Positions 9,688-19,008 of a stretch of 64,000 nucleotides of DNA are shown in pieces. Numbering within the stretch: position 1 is the first letter of the stretch; each line of letters starts with the position of its first letter. Source of the DNA: Chloroflexi bacterium TSY (GTDB taxonomy: Bacteria > Chloroflexota > Anaerolineae > Caldilineales > Caldilineaceae); the NCBI GenBank assembly GCA_019217005.1, contig JAHBNG010000019.1, forward strand, positions 62,001-126,000. Direction: 5' to 3'. The notes beneath the pieces were generated by a model that saw only the letters and a program-made list of their open reading frames with translations, searched no databases and was not told the origin of the DNA. The position numbers and the translations under genes are program-made.

Positions 9688-9735
9688 ATATTGGTATACA
9701 ACAAACAATAATAGTCCCCGACCACCTAATAGAGA

Positions 9736-9812
9736 CGCCACTTAAACTTCGGACAATCGGAGCGTTTTTTACAGAGGGACGATTGTTCGAAGTTTAAATG
9801 ATGTAGCTATAA
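9736..9812. repeat. Palindromic repeat, family C
   Basis: Arms TTAAACTTCGGACAATCG (9742-9759) and CGATTGTTCGAAGTTTAA (9780-9797) match at 17 of 18 positions, followed by ATGATGTAGCTAT. Related copies: 48800-48880 (full), 30150-30192 (right half), 20528-20556 (fragment). Confidence 0.75.
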
Positions 9813-9922
9813 GTGCTGCTCCGGAAAGCTCTGTGACGATGTATTTTTTCTCGAGAAGCGTCTGTGACGATGTATTTTTTCTCGAGAAGCGATTGGCCTC
9901 ACAACCACTTTTCGGGTAGATT
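9813..9922. repeat. Family B repeat with an internal 31-bp tandem duplication
   Basis: A diverged member of family B (ends related to TATCCGAAAAGT) lies between CTCCGGAAAGCTCTGTGACG and CACAACCACTTTTCGGGTAG. Inside, a 31-bp unit starting TCTGTGACGATGTA and ending CTCGAGAAGCG occurs twice without gap (9830-9860, 9861-9891). Only two units, so this is not a CRISPR array. Confidence 0.65.
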
Positions 9923-9928
9923 CTAAAC

Positions 9929-12388
9929 CTACTGACTATCTAATTTGGTTCGTAATATCTCTTGTACGATTTGTGGATTGGCTGCTCCCCCTGTTGTGCG
10001 CATAACTTGACCAGTAAAGAACCCGAGCAGGCCAGTTTTGCCATTCCGATATTGCTCCGCCTTGTCGGAGTTTTGAGTGATAATTTGCTCGATAATCGGC
10101 TCAAGCGTATTGACATTACTCACTTGCTTCAACCCTTGGGTTTCTACAATTTGGACAGGATCTTCACCTGATTGAACCATCTCGGCCAGCACTTTTTTGC
10201 CTCCTGCTGACGAAATTGTATCGTCAGCCACCATGCCAACGAGTAGACCAAATTTTTGTCCATCTATCGAAAGTTGACTCAAAGAACGCTCTTTCAATTC
10301 TCCCATCAGTTCATTCGTCATCCAAGCTGCAACCAACGCTGCATCACTACCTGTTTCTAATGCTGCTTCGAAAAAATCAGATAATTCTAGTTGACCAGTT
10401 AGAATATCTGCCGCTTCCTCAGATAAATTGAGCATTTGCTGATAACGATCGTAGCGAGCCGCTAACTCTGGGTTCCGAACGCGTGCCTGATCACGCGTTT
10501 CTGAACGAGATCCAACATGCACCGCTTCTTCTTTTGGCGATGAATGGCGCGTTGCATTTTGGGTGCTCTCCTCTGTTGTATCCTGTCCATCAACCTTGGC
10601 CCACGAGTCGCGCAGCGTCACAACCCGATTAAAGATCAATGCATCGGGGCGCGAATCAACCGGATCGCTGATGAAATATCCTTGCCGTTCAAATTGATAG
10701 TGGGAACCCACCGGATCATCTGCCACACTCGGTTCAATGTAGCTGTTGGATAAGATCTGCGCGGAGTGAAGATTCAGGTAGGTCTTAAAATCGACATTGC
10801 TCTCTTCGTGATTCTGCGATAAGGTAGGGTCGAGAGTGAGATTGCTATCGTTAATCAAATCAGAATCATCCGTCGAATCAGTTCCAGTTTCAGGGTTAAT
10901 GATTGTGAAGAGCCGATCGTAGAGACGCACCTCCCCTGGAAGTGCATGCGCCGCGGATACCCAGTGAATCGTCCCTTTGACTTTACGATCGCGGGGCTGC
11001 TGGCCTAATGTCGCCGGATCGTACGAACATCGTAGCTCTACGACCTCTCCATCGTCGTTTTTGAGCACCTCATCACATCTGATGACATATGCATACCGCA
11101 ACCGGACTTCTTGGCCTGGTGACAGCCGGAAAAATCCCTTCGGTGGATTCTCTCGAAAGTCTTCTCTCTCGATGTAGAGCGTTTGCGAAAAAGGCACAGA
11201 CCGAGAGCCTTCTTTGGGTACATCGCGAGGCCAGTAGGATGCGTCAAGCTGCTCAACTTGATCGGCAGGATAATTTGTGATGACCACCTTCAGAGGAGTT
11301 AGAACACACATGACGCGGGGAGCTTTGTGGTTCAAGTCATCGCGTACGCAATGTTCAAGTAAGTTCAGGTCAACACGACTATTGACTTTTGATACACCGA
11401 TACGTTCACAGAAGTTGCGAACAGACTCTGGTGTATAACCGCGCCTACGCATCCCTGCAATCGTCGGCAAACGCGGATCATCCCAGCCATTGACGTACCC
11501 ACCCTCAACCAATTCTAACAGCTTGCGCTTGCTCATCACTGTGTACTCTAAGTTGAGACGCGCAAATTCATACTGTTGGGGCATTGGTGGCTCACAGATA
11601 TAGTCAACCAACCAATTATAAATCTGACGGTTATTTTCAAATTCAAGCGTACAGATCGAATGGGTCACTCCTTCAATAGCATCTGAAAGTGGATGTGCAA
11701 AATCATACATGGGAGAGATGCACCACTTGTCACCTGTGCGATAGTGATGAGCATGGCGAATGCGATAGAGAAGTGGATCGCGCATTTTCATATTGGGAGC
11801 CGTCATATCAATCTTCGCACGCAACACATGTGCCCCATCAGGGAAGTCTCCCGCCTTCATGCGGCGAAATAGCTCAAGATTCTCTTCAACTGAGCGATTG
11901 CGATAGGGGCTTTCTCTCCCTGACTCTGTGACTGTTCCACGATAGAGTCGGATCTCCTCTTCGTTCAAACTATCCACATACGCTTTCCCCTCTTTGATCA
12001 TTTGCTCTGCAAACGTATACAGGTGGTCAAAATAATCAGAGGCATAGTAAGTCTTGGGCCCAGGATCAAACCCCAGCCAACGCACAGCATCTTCTAGCGC
12101 CCGGGCGTACTCTTCATCCTCAGTTGTTGGATTGGTATCATCCATCCGGAGGTTGCAGATACCACCGAATTCAGCAGCGATCCCAAAGTTCAAACAGATT
12201 GACTTGGCATGACCGATATGTGGATAACCATTCGGCTCTGGCGGAAAGCGCGTCACAACGCGTCCATCATACGTTTTTTCTTTGCAATCTTCAGCTACAA
12301 TCGCACGAATAAAATCAGTTCCTTCCAAACGATCTCCCTCTGGAACAGCATCGACGTCCGGTTGTTTTTTGTTTTCTGGTGTGCTCAT
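9929..12388 (-). CDS. glnS: Glutaminyl-tRNA synthetase with C-terminal YqeY-type tail
   Basis: 819 residues from the ATG at 12388, well above the roughly 550 of E. coli GlnRS. The class I HIGH motif is in PEPNGYPHIGHAKS and the KMSKS-like motif is VMSKRKLLE. After the anticodon-binding barrels, which carry an acidic Ser/Asp-rich insert (TDSTDDSDLINDS), the last 170 residues form a GatB/YqeY-type helical domain. GlnRS with such a tail is known from Deinococcus, where it helps bind tRNA-Gln. It charges tRNA-Gln directly, so no Gln-tRNA amidotransferase route is required. Confidence 0.95.
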   Translation of the reverse strand: MSTPENKKQPDVDAVPEGDRLEGTDFIRAIVAEDCKEKTYDGRVVTRFPPEPNGYPHIGHAKSICLNFGIAAEFGGICNLRMDDTNPTTEDEEYARALEDAVRWLGFDPGPKTYYASDYFDHLYTFAEQMIKEGKAYVDSLNEEEIRLYRGTVTESGRESPYRNRSVEENLELFRRMKAGDFPDGAHVLRAKIDMTAPNMKMRDPLLYRIRHAHHYRTGDKWCISPMYDFAHPLSDAIEGVTHSICTLEFENNRQIYNWLVDYICEPPMPQQYEFARLNLEYTVMSKRKLLELVEGGYVNGWDDPRLPTIAGMRRRGYTPESVRNFCERIGVSKVNSRVDLNLLEHCVRDDLNHKAPRVMCVLTPLKVVITNYPADQVEQLDASYWPRDVPKEGSRSVPFSQTLYIEREDFRENPPKGFFRLSPGQEVRLRYAYVIRCDEVLKNDDGEVVELRCSYDPATLGQQPRDRKVKGTIHWVSAAHALPGEVRLYDRLFTIINPETGTDSTDDSDLINDSNLTLDPTLSQNHEESNVDFKTYLNLHSAQILSNSYIEPSVADDPVGSHYQFERQGYFISDPVDSRPDALIFNRVVTLRDSWAKVDGQDTTEESTQNATRHSSPKEEAVHVGSRSETRDQARVRNPELAARYDRYQQMLNLSEEAADILTGQLELSDFFEAALETGSDAALVAAWMTNELMGELKERSLSQLSIDGQKFGLLVGMVADDTISSAGGKKVLAEMVQSGEDPVQIVETQGLKQVSNVNTLEPIIEQIITQNSDKAEQYRNGKTGLLGFFTGQVMRTTGGAANPQIVQEILRTKLDSQ

Positions 12389-13805
12389 AAGTTTTTCAAG
12401 AAAATATATCAATTATGAGATCTCACAGAGATTTGCAGAGAAAGTTTGGCTCTTTCTTGCTCCTCTCTGGGTAATTCTGTGTAATTCACAGAATAGCACA
12501 GGTAAAACGCCGCGTAAAAAATCATCTATCCTTAAGATAATCTACTATACTATATCCTTAGCCCTGACCTCAATCTAAGCCTGCCCTGTAAAAAACTATA
12601 CTGGAATCTAGGTAGAGATATGGTATAGTGTACGTATGAATTGGCAAAGAGTCCTTCAGTTGACGTTGGTCCACGTTGGTGTATCGATTACGGTTGTACC
12701 CGTTACAAGCACGCTTAATCGGATCATGATTGCAGATATGCAGATGTCAGCCTTTTTGGTTGGCATTTTGCTGGCGCTGCCACATCTTCTATCCCCCTTG
12801 CAAGTATTCATTGGCAATTGGGCGGATCGATATCCTCTATGGGGACGCCATCGTTCGCCTTGGATTGTCATCGGTGGACTAATGGCTTCCTTTGGAGGCT
12901 ATTTCACAGCGCACGCTGCCTATCAATTGGATCAGCATTTTCTGTCCGGGCTGATGTTCTCTATCATTACATTCTCAATCTGGGGATTAGGTGTCAACAT
13001 GGCATCCGTGAGCTACCTGTCGCTCTTAAGCGAATTGAGCGACGACAATCAAGGGTGGCGTAGTCGCACGATCAGCATCATGTGGACGGCCATGATTCTT
13101 GCTATTATTTTCATTAGCACATTGTTGTCCAGAATGTTGAATCCATTTAGCACAACAGCCCTCTTTACAGCCTTTGGTGTTGTTTGGCTTCTGGCAAGCA
13201 CTCTTGTCCTCATTGGAGCAGCCAATTTAGAACCATCTCCAGCGCAGATTCAACGTAAGAGAACAAATTCGACAGAGAATCCGTTCTCCGTTTATCGTCT
13301 ATTGACCGAAAATCATTCGGCTCGTCGATTCTTTGGTTATCTATTTCTGATCCTGGTGAGTCTTCATGCACAGGACGTTTTGCTAGAGCCATATGGGGCA
13401 GAAATATTTGACATGGATGTCTCGACAACATCGCGTCTGACTCGAATCTGGGGTATTGGTCTATTGATCATGTTGGGCATAGGATTGCCCCTGATTCGGC
13501 ATATTGGAAAAAAGCAGAGCGCAAATATCGGTGCCACTGTTGCAGTTGCCGCATTTGTACTGATTATCTCCGCTGGGTTGTGGCAAATCGTTCCTTTGTT
13601 TTGGGGGGCTGTTTTTCTTCTTGGATTGGGTGGAGGGCTGATGACCGTCAGCAATTTAAGCTTTATGCAAGATATGACGATTCCACAAGCGACAGGACTT
13701 TACATTGGTGCTTGGGGCGTTGCCAACTTTGCAGGACAAGCTTTGGGGAACGCTTTTAGCGGGTTAATTCGTGATGTGATGTACTGGGCCACACAAAGTT
13801 CTTTG

Positions 13806-15097
13806 GGCCAATCCAAAAAATAAAATATACGCGAGAAGGTGTTAAACTAGCTCTCCAAAAGGAGCAAAAATGACAATCTCGCCAGAAATGGTTGAAGTCT
13901 TGAAAGAGACGAAGGCCATGTTAAGTGGATACGAAAGAAGGCACTTCATGGCCCAAACGGTCAAAACGATATGCGAAGGGAGTCCGACGAAAGCAGAACG
14001 AGAGTTGGGCTGGAATCGGGCGACGATAGCCAAAGCCCTGGAAGAACTAGAAGGCGGCTTCTGTTATGTCGACCAAAGCCACCGACGTGGTCGCAAAAGC
14101 CGAAGACCATATCCCCACTTTACTGGCCGATATGGTTGAAATCGCCGATCAATTCAGCCAGACCGATCCCACCTTTCGACCCCAATTGTACACTCGACTA
14201 ACCGCCGCCGAAATGCGTACCCAGCTCATCGAGCAGAAAGGATACACAGATGAGGAATTGCCTGGCGAAGAGGCCATCCGCTTGAAGCTCAATGAGTTAG
14301 GCTATGGCTCAAACCGGGTCAAAAAAAGTCAACCAGTGAAAAGATCCCAGAGACCGATGCGATCTTTGATAGAATTCATCAGATCAATCAAGAAGCGGAT
14401 GCAGACGAGACGGTTCTGCGCCTCTCTGGGATGCCAAAGCGACGATTTTACTTGACCGTTTCTCGAGAGAAGGGATAAGTCGAGTGGTTGTCAAAGCGCT
14501 CGATCATGACTTTCAAGATAAGAAGACCGAGAAAGTCACTCCTTTTGGCATTTACCTCCCTTCAACCAAGGAACTCTTTCTTTACTTGACTCAGTCGAAA
14601 GTGACTAGTGACTTATTGTCGACTGCCTGATTGATTTTGGGAAAGCGTACGTGAACACTTTCCTCACGTCAAGACCCTCGTGATCAATCAGGACAATGGT
14701 CCCGAAAATCATACCCGTCGGACTCAGTTTATGTATCGTCTCACTCAGTTTGTTGAGCACTATCGTCTCTCTATTCAGCTCGCCTGCTACCCTCCTTATC
14801 ACAGTAAATACAACCCCATCGAACGGGTTTGGGGCCATCTTGAAAAACACTGGAACGGTTCTCTTCTCGATTCTCTTGAGACCGTTCTCAATTTTGCCCG
14901 TTCTTTTCGCTTTAACCAACTACAACCCTTCGTTCACCTGAATTCCACTCTTTATGAGACCGGCGTCAAACTCACTCAGAAAGAGATGGACCGTTTGGCA
15001 CAACGCTTCCAACGTTTACCTGGTTTAGAAAAATGGTTTGTCCTTATTCCCCCTCTCCATTCTCTCGTTCGCGTATAATTATTTTTTTGGTTTAGCC
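13806..15097 (+). mobile_element. ISAzo13-family insertion sequence, copy 1
   Basis: 1292 bp. Ends GGCCAATCCAAAAAATAAAA and, on the other strand, GGCTAAACCAAAAAAATAAT are imperfect inverted repeats continuing to TATACGCGA. A 3-bp target duplication TTG flanks it (13803-13805, 15098-15100). Two related copies are at 27145-30112 and 36836-38128. Confidence 0.92.
13870..15078 (+). pseudogene. ISAzo13-family transposase, frameshifted
   Basis: Begins MTISPEMVEVLKETKAML with an N-terminal helix-turn-helix (AERELGWNRATIAKALEEL). The C-terminal half has the Rhodopirellula-type DDE domain: NQDNGPEN, ACYPPYHSKYNPIERVWG and LPGLEKWFV. The frame breaks at several places, for example the A-run near 14095, the A-run near 14340 and the T-run near 14615. 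Copy 2 has A6 and A6 at the first two sites where this copy has A4, so run lengths differ between copies. Confidence 0.88.
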
Positions 15098-15286
15098 TTG
15101 TTGGGATACGTCACGGTCTTTGGCCTGGAAGTATTCGGATTGCTCCTTGCAATTCTATTGTTTCGCAATATTTCGGTGGAAACTTTCCGGCGAGATGCAG
15201 AAGCTTCCCTTTCGAAAGCTGTTGCTCTTGCTGGCGATACCGTCGTATCAATATAAGACTTGTGATACACAAGGGATGAAATAAAC

Positions 15287-15824
15287 ATGTATCAAGTACA
15301 AATCAGTTATAATTGGAGAGATGGAAAAGAGCGAGAATGTCAAGAGTTTTTGGCCAACAAGCTGGCACCAGGGCTCGCTCAGTTGGGGTTCCAGTTTCAG
15401 GATGTACAATATACCATGTGGGGAAACTCTCCTCAAATCGTGGGCAATGGATTGGTTGATACACTTTCGAAAGCGCAGGAGATCTTTCACTCCTCAGCAT
15501 CAGTAGATCCAAATTTGGCGTTTTTGGCTATTTTCAGTCGAGATTGCAGGGATTTTGGAGTCATTTATTCAGATTTCGGTTACAGAAAACAACCTATTTC
15601 ATATCTGAAAATCGCCCAAATCTAACGCAAAAACTAGATATCGACCGGCAAATTTGTATTTATGTCAACTGTTTAGCCAGAATTCTCTCTCAAAACCTGA
15701 AATTTGGATCTACTGAGCATGGCAAAATCTGGTCGAAGGAATTGCACCGCTTGCGGATGACTTTGAAGTGCGCCTCATTCGTTCTGATCGTTCTCATTCA
15801 GACAACACAGAGTTGAGAATATAA
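15287..15824 (+). pseudogene. Small unknown gene split by a 217-bp element
   Basis: Codons 1-71 (MYQVQISYNWRDGKERECQE to EIFHSSA) precede a 217-bp inverted-repeat element. Excising it with one GCA target copy restores a 105-residue frame continuing WQNLVEGIAPLADDFEVRLI to the TAA at 15822. No recognised family; the beta-strand-rich start ending in an acidic tail gives no functional clue. It follows the split MFS gene by 30 bases, so both may once have been one operon. Confidence 0.7.
15500..15716. mobile_element. 217-bp MITE-like element, TCAGTAGATCC ends
   Basis: Terminal inverted repeats TCAGTAGATCCAAATTT / AAATTTGGATCTACTGA, flanked by a 3-bp duplication GCA (15497-15499, 15717-15719). 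No coding capacity. A second copy at 63170-63549 carries a nested insertion. In both places removal restores an open frame. Confidence 0.88.
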
Positions 15825-15922
15825 ACTCAAGGCTCAACGATGAAAAGGATGAGTACAGGTATCACCACATGTAAATTTGGGCTAGTCAACTTGTTCTGTC
15901 GGCTGTTGAGCAAAATTCAATT

Positions 15923-16603
15923 ATGAAACCTACAGCTCTCATTGTTTTCTTGGAAAATATTGGTCATATACATGGTCTAAATTTGCCTCAATGGGTCATG
16001 AACTGTATTGACTTCGTCACAGAAGAATATGCAAAGATTCTATTGCGCATTTACGGGGCACATGATCTTTACGACCAAATTATCATTTTAGAGGACGAGG
16101 CGACTACGGCTGAACGCCTGGTTGATGCATTGATTGAAACCAGTCAATCTCATCAAGTCGACCTCTTGTTATTGGTTCATGGACATAAACAATGCCTAGT
16201 TGGATATCAAGGGTCTGAGTATGTGGGAATGGAAACCTTTAACCCATTAATCGAATCATACCAGCAAGATCCCTCTCTGTTGGATATCCGTATGGTTTAT
16301 GGTGTAAACTGTCATGGCATAACCTTGGCGCCAATTTGGACCGCATTGGGTGCCAAAGCAGTAAATGGTGCCGCAGGCGTTAATTGGATGCCAGAACCGA
16401 GCTTATCCGTCTTTCTCCGTCATTGGTTACACGGTTCTACATATAGTGAGTCCGTATATAGTAGCAATAGGTTTGCCCGTCGGGTTTGGGGTTGGATATT
16501 GCCTCCGTCTGAAGCAGGTGACGAACATCCCGCTATTGCGAGCAGTCGTCAAGTTGTGTTTGGACAGACCGACGTCACGATTAATACTCACCTTTCTCGA
16601 TAG
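15923..16603 (+). CDS. Possible clan CD (caspase-fold) cysteine peptidase-like protein
   Basis: 226 residues, no family firmly recognised. The central part looks like a caspase/CHAT-type fold: strand DLLLLVHGHKQ with a histidine, then strand IRMVYGVNCHG with a cysteine about 50 residues later, followed by LGAKAVNGAAGVNW, similar to the post-cysteine strand of CHAT domains. A His-Cys dyad at the ends of two hydrophobic strands is the clan CD pattern. The N-terminal 70 residues (TALIVFLENIGHIHGLNLP) are unlike known members. It stands alone; nearest genes are broken. Catalysis is inferred from motif spacing only. Confidence 0.5.
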   Translation: MKPTALIVFLENIGHIHGLNLPQWVMNCIDFVTEEYAKILLRIYGAHDLYDQIIILEDEATTAERLVDALIETSQSHQVDLLLLVHGHKQCLVGYQGSEYVGMETFNPLIESYQQDPSLLDIRMVYGVNCHGITLAPIWTALGAKAVNGAAGVNWMPEPSLSVFLRHWLHGSTYSESVYSSNRFARRVWGWILPPSEAGDEHPAIASSRQVVFGQTDVTINTHLSR

Positions 16604-17274
16604 TCTGGCAACCCAAAAACAAAAATGCCCCACGAAGAACACGAAGAAAAGACCAAATCTTCGTGCTATCGTAGATGTACATATCAGGGCTGAGCCACGG
16701 CTCGACACCGATATGCTTGGCACAAACATTCCTTTGCAAACTCACTCCCAAAGTGAATTGCGCCCCAGAAATCCACGCAACTTGCGTTTCAACGTTACAT
16801 CTGATACACTTTCTATTGAGTTGCATGTGTGCATTGAATTCGCAAATCAGAGTCGATTTTGGAATCAGGAGCAGATTGTCGAAGAAGACAGACGCTTGTG
16901 CAAGGTAATCAATGAAGCTCATCTAACAGAAATATGTGACGCCATATTTTGTGCAGAGTCAATGAAGCTATCCTGCACACATGGTGGAAATGAGCGAATA
17001 ATAGAAAGAGATATTGAGACAGTGTGTCCCAAAGTGTGTAAATAGAGACTGCTCAGTCAGAGAACTTGCTCCATTTACAGACTTTATGGTACATACCCGA
17101 TATTGATGAATGGACGGACCTTGCGATTAATCGAAATGGCGGGTACCGTCTTCTTTTTATCAGCGGCTTTTCGCCATCTTTTTCTGCACCTCTCCAGGTT
17201 CTGTTGACATTTATACTTAGTTCAATTTGAACATCATTATTTTCTCAAGATTGTAAATTGAACGCAGAATAAAT
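16604..17274. other. Gene-poor stretch
   Basis: No supported gene. It contains a family A repeat (17022-17094) and a single copy of GTTGACATTT near 17203, a word also found as inverted arms at 48888-48966. A plus-strand open frame continues through 16604-17045, but it starts inside the upstream gene and shows no domain. Confidence 0.4.
17022..17094. repeat. Short palindromic repeat, family A
   Basis: Left end GTGTGTCCCAAAGTGTGTAA, right end CCATTTACAGACTTTATGGT. The centre is inverted relative to most copies (CTCAGTCAGAGAA), showing that the family inserts in both orientations. Confidence 0.75.
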
Positions 17275-18900
17275 ATGGATGCCCAGATCAAGAATTGTCC
17301 GGGTTTGACAGAACGCGACATAGACTTTTTATACCAGGTTGAGTCTGGATTAGCAATCGTGGCTGATGTCAGCCGTGCTGACATTTTATTATGTGGGCTG
17401 AGTAGCCCACAGCGGGCGATTGTTCTTCAACATATCGAACCTGAATCTATCTCATCTCATTACCGTGAGAATACGACAGGCCGCATCTATCGGGATGATG
17501 AACAGCCGCTCATCTTTCGCGCTTTGCTAGAAGGCAGCAGTGGAAAACGTCAACGGCAGATACTCAGTAGCGGTGCTCCCGTTATACAAGATGTCCAACC
17601 AATTCGTAATGCAGTCGGCAATGTGATCGGAACGTTGGTGATTGAAACCAACATGATTGAGAATGAACGTCACCGTCGACGGGATCGTAACTTTCGGCGG
17701 GTAATACGTTGGTTGCAAGAAATGGGTGTGCGTGGTGAAATCGAAAACCCAAGCGCATTGAGGCGATTCGGTCCATATAGTGGCATCTATTTTGTTGGCC
17801 CAGACCGCGGATTAGTCTATATGAGTGGAATTGCAACAAATCTATTTCGCTCTATTGGTCGCTTAAGCGATATGCGGGGACAAGATGTCTCTGTGTTGGA
17901 AAAGGAAGATGCACTTCTCGTTGATCAAGCTTTTGATGCGCATCGTTGTGTAGAATTACGCAGCGAGTATGATGATGGACGGATTTGGATTCGGGGTGCG
18001 ATTCCCATTCATACCCCTGTGTCTCACTGGCAAAATCGTGGTGTTCACCTGTTAAACAGCTTACGGTTACGAAATCGGACTTCTTCGCCGTCTAGCGACA
18101 GTGGACAAACAACCGATGGAGCATTGGTTCTGGTACATAACGCAACAGAGGCGATCCAGCGAGAACGTGAGCTGAATGTTAAATCAGCAATCATTCAAGA
18201 AGTTCATCATCGTGTGAAGAACAATCTCCAAACCATTGCAGCCATGTTGCGCATTCAGGCCCGGCGTTCTCAAAATGAAGAAACTCAACAGTTGCTTTCT
18301 GATGCAGTGAATCGCATTCTGAGCATGTCTGTGATTCATGAATTTCTGAGTCAAGACGAGCATCAACCAATTAATATACGTGATGTGTGCCAGCGGATTG
18401 TCACTCAAGTTGCGCAAGTTGCAGTCGGTCCTGAACAGCGAATTGACATCCAAGTAAAAGGTCCCAATGTTCGTCTTCCTGCCGGCCAAGCGACGCCCAC
18501 AGCGATGGTTGTGAATGAGCTTTTGCTCAATGCAATGGAGCATGGTCTAAATGGACGCCAAAATGGCAACGTTTTGGTACAACTAACAGATCTCGGAAAC
18601 GCTGTCGAGATTCGTGTGTTAGATGATGGGAGTGGTTTACCAGCCGATTTTGATGCGAGTCAACCAAGTAGCTTGGGGCTGCAAATTGTGCATACGCTCG
18701 TGACAGATGATTTGAAAGGTCAGTTTTCAATGATACCCACAGATGTCGGTATAGCAGCGACTGCTCCTCCAGATCGAACAGCCAATGGCAGCCAACCAAG
18801 AGATGCGCAAATGCGAGATCCATTGTCTAAAACGGTTCTTGGGCATTACAATACTCGAGCAATTGTAACCTTTCCTAAGCGCTCACTCAAAGTTGACTAG
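17275..18900 (+). CDS. Soluble sensor histidine kinase, PdtaS-like (HisKA_2 type)
   Basis: 541 residues, no membrane segment. The N-terminal half contains GAF/PAS-like sensor regions. The kinase core starts near residue 300 with ELNVKSAIIQEVHHRVKNNL, where H of EVHHRVKNN is the expected phosphorylation site of the HisKA_2/HWE type. The ATPase follows with VVNELLLNAMEHG, VLDDGSGLP and SLGLQIV. This layout matches Mycobacterium PdtaS, and the next gene is its expected partner, an ANTAR regulator. A Gly/Pro-rich tail follows a TAATAPPDR stretch. Stimulus unknown. Confidence 0.9.
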   Translation: MDAQIKNCPGLTERDIDFLYQVESGLAIVADVSRADILLCGLSSPQRAIVLQHIEPESISSHYRENTTGRIYRDDEQPLIFRALLEGSSGKRQRQILSSGAPVIQDVQPIRNAVGNVIGTLVIETNMIENERHRRRDRNFRRVIRWLQEMGVRGEIENPSALRRFGPYSGIYFVGPDRGLVYMSGIATNLFRSIGRLSDMRGQDVSVLEKEDALLVDQAFDAHRCVELRSEYDDGRIWIRGAIPIHTPVSHWQNRGVHLLNSLRLRNRTSSPSSDSGQTTDGALVLVHNATEAIQRERELNVKSAIIQEVHHRVKNNLQTIAAMLRIQARRSQNEETQQLLSDAVNRILSMSVIHEFLSQDEHQPINIRDVCQRIVTQVAQVAVGPEQRIDIQVKGPNVRLPAGQATPTAMVVNELLLNAMEHGLNGRQNGNVLVQLTDLGNAVEIRVLDDGSGLPADFDASQPSSLGLQIVHTLVTDDLKGQFSMIPTDVGIAATAPPDRTANGSQPRDAQMRDPLSKTVLGHYNTRAIVTFPKRSLKVD

Positions 18901-18903
18901 TAC

Positions 18904-18975
18904 AGCGTAGCCTATACTGCGGTTGTGATGAAAACCGTAGTTTTCGCAGTTCATCTATCACAATTGTATAAACGA
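18904..18975. repeat. Palindromic repeat, family D
   Basis: ATACTGCGGTTGTGAT and ATCACAATTGTAT surround the perfect small hairpin GAAAACCGTAGTTTTC. The first part recurs at 57121-57150 (ATACTGCGATTGTGATGAAA). It lies between the kinase and regulator genes. Confidence 0.55.
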
Positions 18976-19008
18976 AACCTGGCTCGTTAAGATCAAGGAG
19001 TTGACTAC

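Larger units (their letters stand above)
12636..15256 (+). pseudogene. BCD-family (PucC-like) MFS transporter split by an IS
   Basis: Residues 1-390 (12636-13805) form a 12-helix MFS carrier starting MNWQRVLQLTLVHVGVSITV. The NWADRYPLWGRHRSPWI loop is typical of the bacteriochlorophyll-delivery (BCD/PucC/LhaA) family. An ISAzo13-type element (13806-15097) splits it near the last helix. Joining 13805 to 15101, with one TTG target copy removed, restores the frame (TQSSLGYVTVFGLEVFG) and gives 441 residues. The interrupted ORF now ends after a few IS-encoded residues and lacks the last helix. In phototrophs these carriers handle chlorophyll, but non-phototrophic Chloroflexota also have homologues, so the substrate is open. 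A TATAGT box 6 bases before the ATG hints at a leaderless message. Confidence 0.85.

Noticed and set aside
9830..9891. Direct repeats resembling a CRISPR array
   Set aside because: Only two abutting 31-bp units, no spacers and no cas genes.
16365..17045. Plus-strand open frame of 226 codons overlapping the caspase-like gene
   Set aside because: Its first 80 codons are the shifted reading of the upstream gene, no ribosome site is seen, and the remainder shows no domain and ends in a family A repeat.
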